Assembly: GCA_002392745.1 (NCBI GenBank)
Contig: DGHR01000001.1
Coordinates: 1-32,302, forward strand
Direction of reading: 5' to 3'
DNA from: Bacteroidales bacterium UBA3843
GTDB taxonomy: Bacteria > Bacteroidota > Bacteroidia > Bacteroidales > Paludibacteraceae
DNA length: 32,302 nt
In this document: positions 14,301 to 20,494 of the stretch, piece by piece
Position numbering within the stretch: position 1 is the stretch's first letter
How the letters are laid out: each line of letters begins with the position of its first letter
Program-made: the position numbers and the translations under genes
The notes under the pieces: model-generated
Seen by the model: only the letters and a program-made list of their open reading frames with translations
Told to the model about the DNA's origin: nothing
Database searches by the model: none

Positions 14301-15631
14301 TCCCTTTGTTCGTCTTTTGGGTTGCGTTCATCCAGCCACTTGCTCTGCTCCTCATCACAATACTCAATCTCGCTCACGTTCTCCGCCGTCACCATCGAGC
14401 GGAGAATCATGCTATACGTCTTTGCCAACTCCTGCATGAACGCATCGGAGTAGTCGGCCGTGCTGTAACTTATCTTGAGCCAATATCGCTCGTTTATCTC
14501 CTCCAACTCGACGCTCAGTTTCCAACCGGGGATTGGTTTGCGCAGATCGGTAAGGGGGATTTCGTCATCGCCTAAGTGCAAGTAGCGCACTTTATCGACC
14601 ACTCTTCCCTGATGAACGAACATGACTTGGTTATTCAGTCCTAAATCCTTTACAGCATCTTGGTAGGCATAGTACATATATTTCCGCGTCTGGTGCATCT
14701 GTTCGTTCAGGGCAGAGAGCAGTTCCTGTAGTGTCATTAAGGACGAGCGGCCGCTCCAATTAGCGAATACCGGCAATGTATGTACCATCATGGTCACAGC
14801 ATCGCGCGTGCGGCGGTCGCTTCGACCATAGAAAACAGTGCAGTAAGAGGCTTTCTCTTCCGCTGAATAAGCCCCGAGCAACAATGACCAAGCTGCTTGC
14901 ATGATGACACTCTCTTTCACGCCAAAACGTTGTTCTATGGTGTGGACATCTTCTTTTGTTACTGAAAGGGAATAGGTCGTATAGTTATTGACGTGCTCAG
15001 GGGTCAAAGCCTGTTGGGCAAGTGGTATAGGCAGTGAATCGGTCTCTGCTGCATCGCTAAACTCGCGGGCATACCACTCACGAGCTTCGCGCATCAAAGC
15101 ATCGTCAGCGCGCTGCGCGGTTTCTTCTTGGGCTATCGCAGTACCGTCCATGAGTTCCGCGCTAAGCGGTTCCCCATTATACGCCCTGCTGATATCCCGC
15201 GCCAATACTGCATGTGAGAATCCATCCGAAATCACATGATGCACATCAAGATATAGATAGCTTTCGACTTTCTGCTTTTGACTTTCGACTTCATATATCT
15301 CCGCCCGATACAGCCTCTCTCCGTGTACATCCATTGTGCGGGCGAAAGTCTTTTTCGCCTCGCCCCACTCTTGTTCGGATAATTCAATGTTACGTACAAG
15401 TGGTGTATCCCCCGTTACCATCATCGGCATGCCCTCATCATCCAGCTCAATATGCCCGCACATGTACGGGTGTGCTTTCAGTGTGGCAAGAACGGCACTC
15501 TGCAGTCGCTCCAAATCCACATTATCCGGAAGGGCATAGACAATCGGATTTTGGTAATTAACTTCATCACTGACGGAGGTTTCACAGGCATAATACACGC
15601 CTAATTGTGCTTGGCTTAACGGACTTTTCAT
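8360..15631 (-). CDS. Two-module nonribosomal peptide synthetase, C-A-T-C-A-T-R
   Basis: About 2423 residues, and apparently complete. Condensation domain C1 (about 1-430) has HHVISDG near 134. Adenylation domain A1 (about 450-920) has YTSGTTGTPKG near 570. Carrier T1 has GLSSIS near 954. C2 (about 1025-1400) has HHLVCDG near 1142, and A2 (about 1430-1930) has YTSGSTGVPKG near 1590. T2 has DLGGTSL near 1969. The terminal thioester reductase (about 2060-2423) has GATGFLG and the YMHSK catalytic pair near 2222. The chain should be a dipeptide released reductively as an aldehyde or alcohol. Because C1 comes first, the first residue may be N-acylated or taken from another donor. No phosphopantetheinyl transferase is in the window. 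The ATG at 15631 is chosen over 15658 because it falls after the STAS stop and begins MKSPLSQAQ, the normal start of a condensation domain. Many in-frame short tandem repeats fall in its linkers and loops. Confidence 0.95.
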   Translation of the reverse strand: MKSPLSQAQLGVYYACETSVSDEVNYQNPIVYALPDNVDLERLQSAVLATLKAHPYMCGHIELDDEGMPMMVTGDTPLVRNIELSEQEWGEAKKTFARTMDVHGERLYRAEIYEVESQKQKVESYLYLDVHHVISDGFSHAVLARDISRAYNGEPLSAELMDGTAIAQEETAQRADDALMREAREWYAREFSDAAETDSLPIPLAQQALTPEHVNNYTTYSLSVTKEDVHTIEQRFGVKESVIMQAAWSLLLGAYSAEEKASYCTVFYGRSDRRTRDAVTMMVHTLPVFANWSGRSSLMTLQELLSALNEQMHQTRKYMYYAYQDAVKDLGLNNQVMFVHQGRVVDKVRYLHLGDDEIPLTDLRKPIPGWKLSVELEEINERYWLKISYSTADYSDAFMQELAKTYSMILRSMVTAENVSEIEYCDEEQSKWLDERNPKDEQRDKLQSTKDSLVGRFKKHATEQPDAVCVVAGDVRLTYTEVDRLSDELAEQITKNQSPITNISRCGEHVIGYSVPRNEQMVIVPLAIAKAGFTAMPLDSSYPAERLEFMREDAAKYKDGDAFILLYTSGTTGTPKGVMLSEQNIITFCDYHTHHIDLTPESRYATYAGYGFDAYMMDLWGCMVAGCAIHVIGDDIRFDLEGLYNYFVKESITHAFMTTQMATQLVINYPDIPGLQYLGTGGEKMMSLTPPSYKLLNCYGPTECTVYVSSFWVEKNEPNIPIGFPNDTAQLFIVNKNGKRVPWGAAGELLIAGPQVGIGYLNQPEKTAEAFVEVPSNKVPGTKVRVYKTGDIVRYRQDGAIEFVGRKDGQVKIRGFRIELKEVEAVIRQFEGIKDATVQAFDFPDGGGKFIAAYIVSDQQVDIQALNAFIMDQKPPYMVPTVTMQIDAIPLNQNQKVNKRALPEPIAVESQKSKEESAAPLNVLEEQLRDMVAGIVGNSDFGIMTDLRYVGLSSISAIKLATLVYKRFGVQLDAKLLIKGANIQLIENEILKAMMDGSQKSKVENQKTPSTLSEAVSFPLSHAQTGVYFECMKNPASTLYNIPMRARMPEGVRAEELRAAVQQVVRNHPELFVHFRTNETGVEQLVDYNQEWKLETVELQEAQLPAYRAEFVRPFNLSKDQLFRFCIVQTEKALYLYCDMHHLVCDGASYDVFFNELCALLNGGTIEPEMCSYAGFVAEEQAAEHSPEYAAAKEFFHSQLAQVEGVTELPADLTNPKDGEIGQVYAPMNLQAAGQVAKTAGVTAAGATLAAVFYTLARFANNDNLCITTISNGRSNLKMANTIGMMVNTLALSSKIGTQTVEEFVRETGRKFEQTLSHENYPFAQIAADYDLTAEIMYAYQLGVLSEYRVKGQTMETENMELNVPKFKIAFYIVEVDGKPSVAIEYDNGRYSREMMQSLAQSVCNAVSAFALDTKAPLRSVSLMDDQQTALLDSFNDTHVDYDDTQTILSLFKTQVAKTPDNIAVIFRDKRITYRELDEITDRIAARLHPTTNVIAIKVERSEWMTIGALAVLKTGCAYMPLDPSYPEERLNYMQQDGNSCMLLTEKELEAYSAAVLQRSGPTAQRSYSETVLQRSGQISPSDLFILLYTSGSTGVPKGVMLEHRNLVAFCHWYHRYYDLQAGDKVAAYASFGFDANMMDMYPALTCGAAVCIIPEDMRLNLPELGRYFDQEGVTHSFMTTQIGFQFATNVECHNLKHLSVGGEALAALTPPTNYKMHNGYGPTECTIFTTTYCLNGYEQHIPIGKPLDNMQLFVMDTDGRRLPLGAAGELWVSGPQVGRGYLNLPEKTKETFVTYSPKGGLTGEAGLKCYRTGDIVRYLPDGNIQFVGRRDGQVKIRGFRIELKEVETVIRQFPGIKDATVQAFDYPNGGKFIAAYIVSDEKIDVQALNAFIRETKPPYMVPAATMQIDAIPLNQNQKVNRKALPAPKIQADDHAYVAPANETEKLFADIFASVLSLEKVGATDNFFDLGGTSLMVTRVIIEAEKGGQHIAYADLFSHPTPRLLAQMVNGKKENDSDAPDTVITDFDYEPINALLRKNTLDTFVHRTSDLRTLGHVLLTGATGFLGIHVLKELIDSDAETITCLVRGKDRHDAERRVRNLLFYYFSRRFDDLFGKRLFVINGDVTSDFTECLSTGSVPFRPSTVFNCAANVKHFSKGTDIEDVNIGGAQRCVDFCLATGARLIHVSTTSTGGIWIGNNAPAPVLTERNIYFGQYLGNQYMHSKFLADRLILDAVAHKGLKAKIMRVGNLAARSYDGEFQVNFSTNSYMGRIKIFNMLGCCPYEQYDSPTEFSPINETARAIVLLATTPDDCTVFQPYNTHTRLLGDVLNELKKIGTDIRFVESMEFGALVQQAAADPKKAALLTTMLAYQNMANGQPSKQVDRDNEYTSQVLLRLGFRWSEPDSDYVGKMLTAISQLGFFDQ
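9207..9235. repeat. In-frame palindromic insertion in the reductase domain
   Basis: TCGAAAC and TCGAAAG flank GGGACAGAGCCTG. Read on the coding strand it encodes LSTGSVPFRPST between the conserved strands VINGDVTSDF and TVFNCAANVKHF, at a point where relatives have a short loop. It looks like a small repeat captured without breaking the frame. Confidence 0.45.
9472..9505. repeat. In-frame short repeat between T2 and the reductase domain
   Basis: Three copies of the ATGTACGA unit (7-8 bp period) encode HRTSDLRT in the linker just before HVLLTGATGFLG. The same unit appears at 25356-25378 in the signal peptide of a lipoprotein. Confidence 0.6.
10901..10980. repeat. Five tandem copies of a 16-bp unit inside adenylation domain A2
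   Basis: Five units of ACCGCTACGCTGTAGG with few substitutions fill exactly 80 bases. Read on the coding strand they give a 16-residue periodicity (AAVLQRSGPT, ETVLQRSGQI) just before the ATP-binding loop YTSGSTG, where typical A domains are shorter. Confidence 0.8.
12611..12640. repeat. In-frame heptanucleotide repeat in the T1-C2 linker
   Basis: Copies of TTTTGAC encode GSQKSKVENQK between carrier T1 and condensation domain C2. Confidence 0.65.
12889..12912. repeat. In-frame heptanucleotide repeat in the A1-T1 linker
   Basis: Three TTTCGAC/TTTTGAC units encode VESQKSKEES between the end of A1 (NKRALPEPI) and carrier T1. Confidence 0.65.
13280..13315. repeat. In-frame heptanucleotide repeat in A1
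   Basis: Degenerate CTTTGTAC/CTTGGAAC units encode VPSNKVPGTKV in a surface loop just before YKTGDIVRY of adenylation domain A1. Confidence 0.55.
14124..14160. repeat. In-frame heptanucleotide repeat in A1, N-terminal part
   Basis: Units of ATTGGTG/TTGGTTA encode ITKNQSPITNIS between LSDELAEQ and GEHVIGYSV of A1. Confidence 0.55.
14280..14312. repeat. In-frame heptanucleotide repeat in the C1-A1 linker
   Basis: Units of CTTTGTA/CTTTGTT encode EQRDKLQSTKDS between condensation domain C1 and adenylation domain A1. Confidence 0.55.
15260..15291. repeat. In-frame heptanucleotide repeat in C1
   Basis: Units of CTTTCGA/CTTTTGA encode VESQKQKVES in a loop of C1 shortly before YLYLDVHHVISDG. A shorter run at about 15633-15650 overlaps the ribosome-binding region of the NRPS. 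Confidence 0.65.
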
Positions 15632-15644
15632 GGCTTTCGACTTT

Positions 15645-15947
15645 CTACTCAATCTCAAAGATATTCTGGAATCCGCTCATACGGAATATGTCTGCTACGT
15701 CCTCATTCAAATGGCAAATCCGGATACTGCCGCCTTTTGCTTCGCTCTCGCGCTTGAGTTGCATGAAGAATCGCAAGCCGGCGGAAGAGATATATTCCAG
15801 TTCCGTGCAGTCAACTACTATTGCCTTGTCAGCGAGGTCCAGCACTTGTTGTAGTTCACCGGCCTGTTCTGTAGTGGCAATGGTGTCCAGTTCGCCGATA
15901 ATGCGAACCAAAATCTCATCTTTCGATTGTTCAATGGTGATGTTCAT
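15645..15947 (-). CDS. STAS-domain anti-sigma factor antagonist (RsbV/SpoIIAA-like)
   Basis: The 100-residue protein is a single STAS domain (MNITIEQSKDEILVRIIGELD, AIVVDCTELEYISSAGLRF, ADIFRMSGFQNIFEIE). Ser55 in ISSAGL lines up with the serine phosphorylated in RsbV/SpoIIAA. In partner switching the dephosphorylated antagonist binds a kinase and frees the kinase's other partner. Its ATG lies 1 base past the stop of the phosphatase/kinase gene, so the two are translationally coupled. The presence of PP2C and HATPase domains in the neighbour strongly supports this role. The protein it finally controls is not encoded nearby. Confidence 0.92.
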   Translation of the reverse strand: MNITIEQSKDEILVRIIGELDTIATTEQAGELQQVLDLADKAIVVDCTELEYISSAGLRFFMQLKRESEAKGGSIRICHLNEDVADIFRMSGFQNIFEIE

Positions 15948-15948
15948 A

Positions 15949-18051
15949 TCAGATGTTTTTTATGATGGTCAATTCATTTTGTCCTTCTTCAGTACGGCGG
16001 TATCGCAATTCATCCGCTATCTGCCGCAGCAAAGCGATACCCAGTCCGCCTATACGCCATTCGCCGTTCTCATCTTTCAATCCTTCCTGCGTACTTGGTA
16101 TTTTGTCAGTTGGTACCTTATTGGTCGGATTAAAAGACACCCCGTTGTCACTTAGCGTAACTATCAACTTTCTGCTTTCAATTTCAGAACTGGTTTCAAC
16201 TCTCAGTTCTGCCCACTCTGCCTGTGAATAGTTGATAATATTCACAACTACCTCCTCCAATGCCACTTCTAATCGTTTAAGCGTACGTTTGTCCGAACCG
16301 GCGCATAGCCCGTAATTATGCAATGCCGTCCTGATTACAGGCAGTTGGTCGAGCCTGTTATCCACACGGACAACCAATGGTTGTACTTCCTTCGTCAGCC
16401 GGATGGTCATCAGCGTCATGTCATCTGTCTGCTCGGCTTTGCCGATAAACCGTATCTCGGCTTTGCGAATGGCACTCACATTGTCTCCGCCTGTAGAGGA
16501 GATATTTGCTGCCACCATTTCCAACCATCGCTGCATACCAAGCATCTCGTGCTGCTCGTTCCTAACTTCGGTAAGACCGTCCGTATAAAGGACCAATGTC
16601 TCATCCTTGCCAAGCAACATACCTTGTTCTTCAAAGCGGAATCTTCCCTCATAACCCAAAGGAATATTAGGTATCAGCGCAATCTCCTTGGTCCTTAGTC
16701 CTTGGTCCTTAGTCACTTGGTCACTTACTTTGTCCCTTTGTACTTTAATCGGAGGAAGGTGCCCCGCATTGCAGTACAGCACTTCACCCGTAGGTATATG
16801 CAGCCGGCCTACAAAGGCGGTAACGAACATCATGGAGGGGTTGTTGTCGCTCAGCACGGCATTAATGTCTTCCATGATGGCCTTGGGCGATTGCAGCCGG
16901 CGCACTGCCGAGCGGAACAGGTTGACAGTGGCGCTCATGAACATAGCCGCCGGCACGCTCTTGCCGCTCACGTCGCCGATAATAAAATAGAGATCGTCTT
17001 CCTTACGGTAGAAATCATACAAATCGCCGCCCACCTCACGCATCGGAATCAGTGCGGCCTGTAGTTCCACATCCTGCCATTTATCCTCGCTTTTTACCTT
17101 GTCGCGGTCGCCTACACGAAGGATGTTTTTCTGGATATTGCTGGCTATGCGCAGCTCTTTTTCCAGCACTTTGTTTGCCGTCTCTGCGCGAACGTATTCT
17201 TCCTGATCGCGCCATAACCGTCGAATAAGAATACCGGCTACCAGTATTCCGACGAGTAATACCACAAACGTGATGAGCGAAACTCTGATGATATCATCCC
17301 ATATATGATGCTCAGGTACGGCTATTAACAGCAGCATATTGGCTGGTGACAGCATTTTTTTCGAGACGATCATTCCCGCCAAATCATCTACATCGCCGGT
17401 CTGTACTATTAGTGTGCCACTAGGGCCGTACAACTGGCACACGGCGTCTTCGTACGGACGGGTGTCTTGAAGCAACTGCTTCGTCCATGACAAGGTGTAA
17501 TCCGCACCGGCTACGCCGATGACACGGCCTTTTTCATCATACGCCTTACGGGAATAGGTAAATATCAGACTATCGGTATCTACATCGTTGTAAGAACTGC
17601 TCCAATAGCCCGTTTCATCGCTCTGCATCGCGCCTTTATACCAGTCACGGTCTGTATAATTGATTACACTGGCAGGACCGGAGCTGACTATCGAATCCTT
17701 ACCCGCACGGAGAGCACCCACTGCAGTGCGCGAACCGGGTCTATGAACATAATCGGGGGTATAGTGAAAATAACAACTGAACAGATTCGGATACCGCCAA
17801 AGTACAGATTCAATCATCTGGTGTTGGGTTGTCGTATCCTGGATATACTGCGGCAGATAGGTCGCTATATCCGATACGGCATCGCACATGTCATGCAACT
17901 CGGAAATTACATCTTTCTGCGCCAACTCCATCTTGTAATCAATGCGCTCCATGACATCCGCCTTGGTCCGGTGATACGACATCACAAACTGTAGTGTCAT
18001 TGCTATGACGAGAAACAGCGCACTCACTATTGGAAGCCATTTATAACGCAT
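15949..18051 (-). CDS. Membrane sensor PP2C phosphatase fused to an RsbW-like kinase domain
   Basis: The 700-residue protein has a membrane segment at about 5-25, an extracytoplasmic Cache-like sensor (about 35-250; DRDWYKGAM at 135-142) and a second membrane segment (256-278). A helical linker follows, then a PP2C/SpoIIE phosphatase (about 330-555) and an HATPase of the anti-sigma kinase type (about 575-700). Metal-binding acidic residues are present: Asp343 in GGDLYDFY, Asp360 in GDVSGKS, Asp491 in YTDGLTE and Asp543-544 in QTDDMT. The kinase part keeps EEVVVNIINYS (599-609), SDNGVSFNP and GGLGIALLRQIAD. It should sense an external ligand and set the phosphorylation of the STAS protein encoded next. 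Two in-frame short repeats sit in a phosphatase loop and in the ATP lid. Confidence 0.92.
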   Translation of the reverse strand: MRYKWLPIVSALFLVIAMTLQFVMSYHRTKADVMERIDYKMELAQKDVISELHDMCDAVSDIATYLPQYIQDTTTQHQMIESVLWRYPNLFSCYFHYTPDYVHRPGSRTAVGALRAGKDSIVSSGPASVINYTDRDWYKGAMQSDETGYWSSSYNDVDTDSLIFTYSRKAYDEKGRVIGVAGADYTLSWTKQLLQDTRPYEDAVCQLYGPSGTLIVQTGDVDDLAGMIVSKKMLSPANMLLLIAVPEHHIWDDIIRVSLITFVVLLVGILVAGILIRRLWRDQEEYVRAETANKVLEKELRIASNIQKNILRVGDRDKVKSEDKWQDVELQAALIPMREVGGDLYDFYRKEDDLYFIIGDVSGKSVPAAMFMSATVNLFRSAVRRLQSPKAIMEDINAVLSDNNPSMMFVTAFVGRLHIPTGEVLYCNAGHLPPIKVQRDKVSDQVTKDQGLRTKEIALIPNIPLGYEGRFRFEEQGMLLGKDETLVLYTDGLTEVRNEQHEMLGMQRWLEMVAANISSTGGDNVSAIRKAEIRFIGKAEQTDDMTLMTIRLTKEVQPLVVRVDNRLDQLPVIRTALHNYGLCAGSDKRTLKRLEVALEEVVVNIINYSQAEWAELRVETSSEIESRKLIVTLSDNGVSFNPTNKVPTDKIPSTQEGLKDENGEWRIGGLGIALLRQIADELRYRRTEEGQNELTIIKNI
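16091..16126. repeat. In-frame short repeat in the kinase ATP lid
   Basis: Units related to TTGGTAC encode NKVPTDKIPSTQ between the DNGVSFNP and GGLG motifs of the HATPase domain, the flexible ATP-lid region. Confidence 0.55.
16687..16746. repeat. In-frame heptanucleotide repeat in the phosphatase domain
   Basis: About eight units of TTGGTCC/TTAGTCC/TTGGTCAC encode VQRDKVSDQVTKDQGLRTKE after GHLPPI, in a surface loop of the PP2C domain. Confidence 0.7.
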
Positions 18052-18091
18052 TGGAATAGGTATATTTGGGGGTTACTATCATTCGCGGCTA

Positions 18092-18122
18092 CAAAGATAC
18101 GACAAAAAATGCATATACGCAA
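18092..18122 (-). promoter_or_regulatory. Promoter of the sensor-STAS-NRPS-SDR operon
   Basis: On the minus strand TTGCGTATATGC is followed after 20 bases by TATCTTTG. The leader before the ATG at 18051 is about 34 nt. No further promoter or terminator is visible down to 7332, so all four genes appear to be one transcript. Confidence 0.65.
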
Positions 18123-18147
18123 ATTTTCAATGATTTTTAATTAAAAA

Positions 18148-18178
18148 ATAGAATAAAAATAAAATAGTTTTATTCTAT
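18148..18178. promoter_or_regulatory. 11-bp inverted repeat with 9-base spacer upstream of clpB
   Basis: ATAGAATAAAA (18148-18158) and TTTTATTCTAT (18168-18178) form a perfect inverted repeat separated by nine bases. The spacing equals that of the HrcA-binding CIRCE element, but the sequence is unlike CIRCE. It could be an operator shared by the divergent genes or an AT-rich cruciform. Confidence 0.35.
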
Positions 18179-18223
18179 ATTACCGGGAAGAGTCCGGGTT
18201 GGGTTGCTCCGCCAGATAGCGTT

Positions 18224-18357
18224 TGAGAATTGAGAATTGAGAATTGAGAATTGAAAACACTTAATATCTGCCATTTTGTCAGTTGAAGGAAGGTTGGCGC
18301 AATAGTTGTAAATTGAGAATTGAGAATTGAGAATTGAGAATTGAGAATTGAAAATTA
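18224..18357. repeat. Two arrays of the heptamer GAGAATT upstream of clpB
   Basis: Within the gene-free stretch 18052-18373, array 1 (18224-18256) holds four copies and array 2 (18310-18357) about six copies of GAGAATT, each followed by an A-rich tail (GAAAAC and GAAAATTAAAAAC). Array 2 ends only about 16 bases before the clpB ATG, so its copy number could alter the translation-initiation region. Confidence 0.85.
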
Positions 18358-18373
18358 AAAACACTATACCACT

Positions 18374-20494
18374 ATGAACACAAACACGAACCAAGAAAAT
18401 TTGAAGAAGTTCGCCATCAATCTGTGCGAACGAGCGCAATCGGGCAAACTAGACCCGGTCATCGGCCGTGACGATGAGATACGCCGAGTGCTGCAGATCC
18501 TGAGCCGCAGGACCAAGAACAACCCAATATTGATAGGCGAACCCGGTGTGGGCAAGACCGCCATCGCTGAGGGTTTGGCGCACCGCATCATACGCGGCGA
18601 CGTGCCGGAGAACCTGAAGAAGAAACAGATTTACTCACTGGATATGGGTGCATTGATAGCCGGTGCGAAATATCAGGGTGAGTTTGAAGAGCGACTGAAA
18701 GGAGTAGTCAACGAAGTGGTGGCCTCCGATGGCGAGATAATCCTCTTTATCGACGAGATTCACACGCTGGTGGGAGCCGGCAAGTCAAGCGGCGCGATGG
18801 ACGCGGCGAACATATTGAAGCCGGCCTTGGCGCGTGGTGACCTGCGCGCGATAGGCGCCACCACCCTGGATGAATACCAAAAGTATTTCGAGACAGACAA
18901 GGCGTTAGAGCGCCGATTCCAGGTAGTGATGGTAGACGAACCGGACGAGAGTGCCACTATCAGTATCCTGCGCGGACTGAAAGAGCGCTACGAGACCCAC
19001 CACAAAGTGCGTATCAAGGACGATGCACTGATAGCAGCAGTGACATTATCGGCCAGATACATAACGGACCGTTTTCTGCCGGACAAAGCCATAGACCTGG
19101 TGGACGAAGCCGCAGCCAAACTGCGTTTGGAGGTGGATTCCAAACCCGAGGAGATAGATTCGCTGGACCGCCAGATCAAACAATTGGAAATCGAACGCGA
19201 GGCCATCAAGCGCGAGAAGGACGAAGCCAAACTAAGCGAGATTGAGAAACAGCTCAAGGACCTGAAAAACAAGTCCAACGAACTCAACGCACGCTGGAAC
19301 AAGGAGAAAGGGTACGTTGCCACTATCCAGAATGAAAAAGCCCGTATCGAGCAGATGAAACATGAAGCGGAAGTGGCCGAACGCGAGGGTGATTACGGCA
19401 AGGTAGCGGAGATACGCTACAGCCGTCTGCAACAGGCCGAAGCGAACATCAAAGCGGCGCAGGATGCACTGCATGCCATGGGAGGTGAGAGCCTGATAAA
19501 AGAGGAAGTGGACGAGGATGATGTAGCGGAGGTAGTAGCCCGCTGGACCGGCATCCCGGTGACAAAGATGATGCAATCGGAGCGTGACAAATTACTCCAC
19601 CTGGAGGAAGAATTGCACAAACGTGTTGTCGGCCAGGACGAAGCTATCGCAGCCGTCAGTGATGCCATCCGCCGCAGCCGAGCCGGACTACAAGACCCTA
19701 AACGTCCGATAGGTTCCTTCATCTTCCTGGGGACCACAGGCGTCGGCAAAACGGAGTTGGCCAAAGCGTTGGCAGACTACCTGTTCGATGACGAGAACAT
19801 GATGACGCGAATCGATATGAGCGAATACCAGGAGAAATTCTCCGCGACGCGACTGATAGGAGCTCCTCCGGGATACGTCGGATATGACGAAGGCGGTCAG
19901 CTGACCGAAGCTATTCGTCGCAAGCCCTACTCGGTAGTGCTGTTCGACGAGATAGAGAAAGCTCATCCGGACGTGTTCAACGTATTGCTGCAAGTGCTGG
20001 ACGACGGCCGTCTGACGGACAACAAAGGCCGTGTGGTCAATTTCAAGAACACGCTAATCATACTGACGAGCAACCTGGGTTCGCAACTCATCCGCGAGAA
20101 CGAGGAGAAAGGTGTGGATCATGAAACGACCCGCAAGCAGGTAATGGAACTGTTGCGGCAGACTATCCGTCCGGAGTTTCTCAACCGTATTGACGAAACG
20201 ATAATGTTCACGCCGCTCACAGAGAAGCAGATCCGCGACATAGTAGGGCTGCAAATCAGCCAAGTACACAAGATGCTGGAGAAAAACGGCATAGACCTGC
20301 GTGTAACGGATGATGCCATAGATTACATTGCCAAAGAGGGTTACGACCCGCAGTTCGGTGCCCGTCCTGTCAAGCGCGCCTTGCAGCGGCTGGTATTGAA
20401 CGAGTTGTCGAAATCCATTATCGCAGGCCGTGTGGATCAGTCGAAGCCGGTCATCGTCGAACTGCGCGATGGCGTATTACGGTTCCGTAATTGA
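18374..20494 (+). CDS. clpB: ClpB-type disaggregase lacking the N domain
   Basis: The 706-residue protein is a Hsp100 disaggregase. AAA1 has Walker A GEPGVGKT (55-62) and IDEIHTLVGAGKSSGAMDAANILKPALARG. A long middle coiled-coil domain follows at about 255-390 (EEIDSLDRQIKQLEIEREAIKREK), typical of ClpB and much longer than in ClpC. AAA2 has GTTGVGKTELAKALADYLF and GARPVKRALQRLV. No ClpP-binding loop is obvious. Standard ClpB is about 860 residues; here the first about 150 residues (the substrate-binding N domain) are missing and the protein starts just before AAA1 (NLKKFAINLCERAQSGKLDPVIGRD). No leftover of that domain is seen upstream. The gene overlaps the convergent GH43 gene by 18 bases. 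Confidence 0.93.
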   Translation: MNTNTNQENLKKFAINLCERAQSGKLDPVIGRDDEIRRVLQILSRRTKNNPILIGEPGVGKTAIAEGLAHRIIRGDVPENLKKKQIYSLDMGALIAGAKYQGEFEERLKGVVNEVVASDGEIILFIDEIHTLVGAGKSSGAMDAANILKPALARGDLRAIGATTLDEYQKYFETDKALERRFQVVMVDEPDESATISILRGLKERYETHHKVRIKDDALIAAVTLSARYITDRFLPDKAIDLVDEAAAKLRLEVDSKPEEIDSLDRQIKQLEIEREAIKREKDEAKLSEIEKQLKDLKNKSNELNARWNKEKGYVATIQNEKARIEQMKHEAEVAEREGDYGKVAEIRYSRLQQAEANIKAAQDALHAMGGESLIKEEVDEDDVAEVVARWTGIPVTKMMQSERDKLLHLEEELHKRVVGQDEAIAAVSDAIRRSRAGLQDPKRPIGSFIFLGTTGVGKTELAKALADYLFDDENMMTRIDMSEYQEKFSATRLIGAPPGYVGYDEGGQLTEAIRRKPYSVVLFDEIEKAHPDVFNVLLQVLDDGRLTDNKGRVVNFKNTLIILTSNLGSQLIRENEEKGVDHETTRKQVMELLRQTIRPEFLNRIDETIMFTPLTEKQIRDIVGLQISQVHKMLEKNGIDLRVTDDAIDYIAKEGYDPQFGARPVKRALQRLVLNELSKSIIAGRVDQSKPVIVELRDGVLRFRN

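Noticed and set aside
18170..18439. 89-residue minus-strand frame with FSILNSQ repeats
   Set aside because: It is generated by translating the GAGAATT heptamer arrays.
18374..20494. ClpC/ClpA identity for the Hsp100 gene
   Set aside because: The long middle coiled-coil domain and the RPVKRALQRLVLNEL ending fit ClpB; no ClpP-binding loop was seen.
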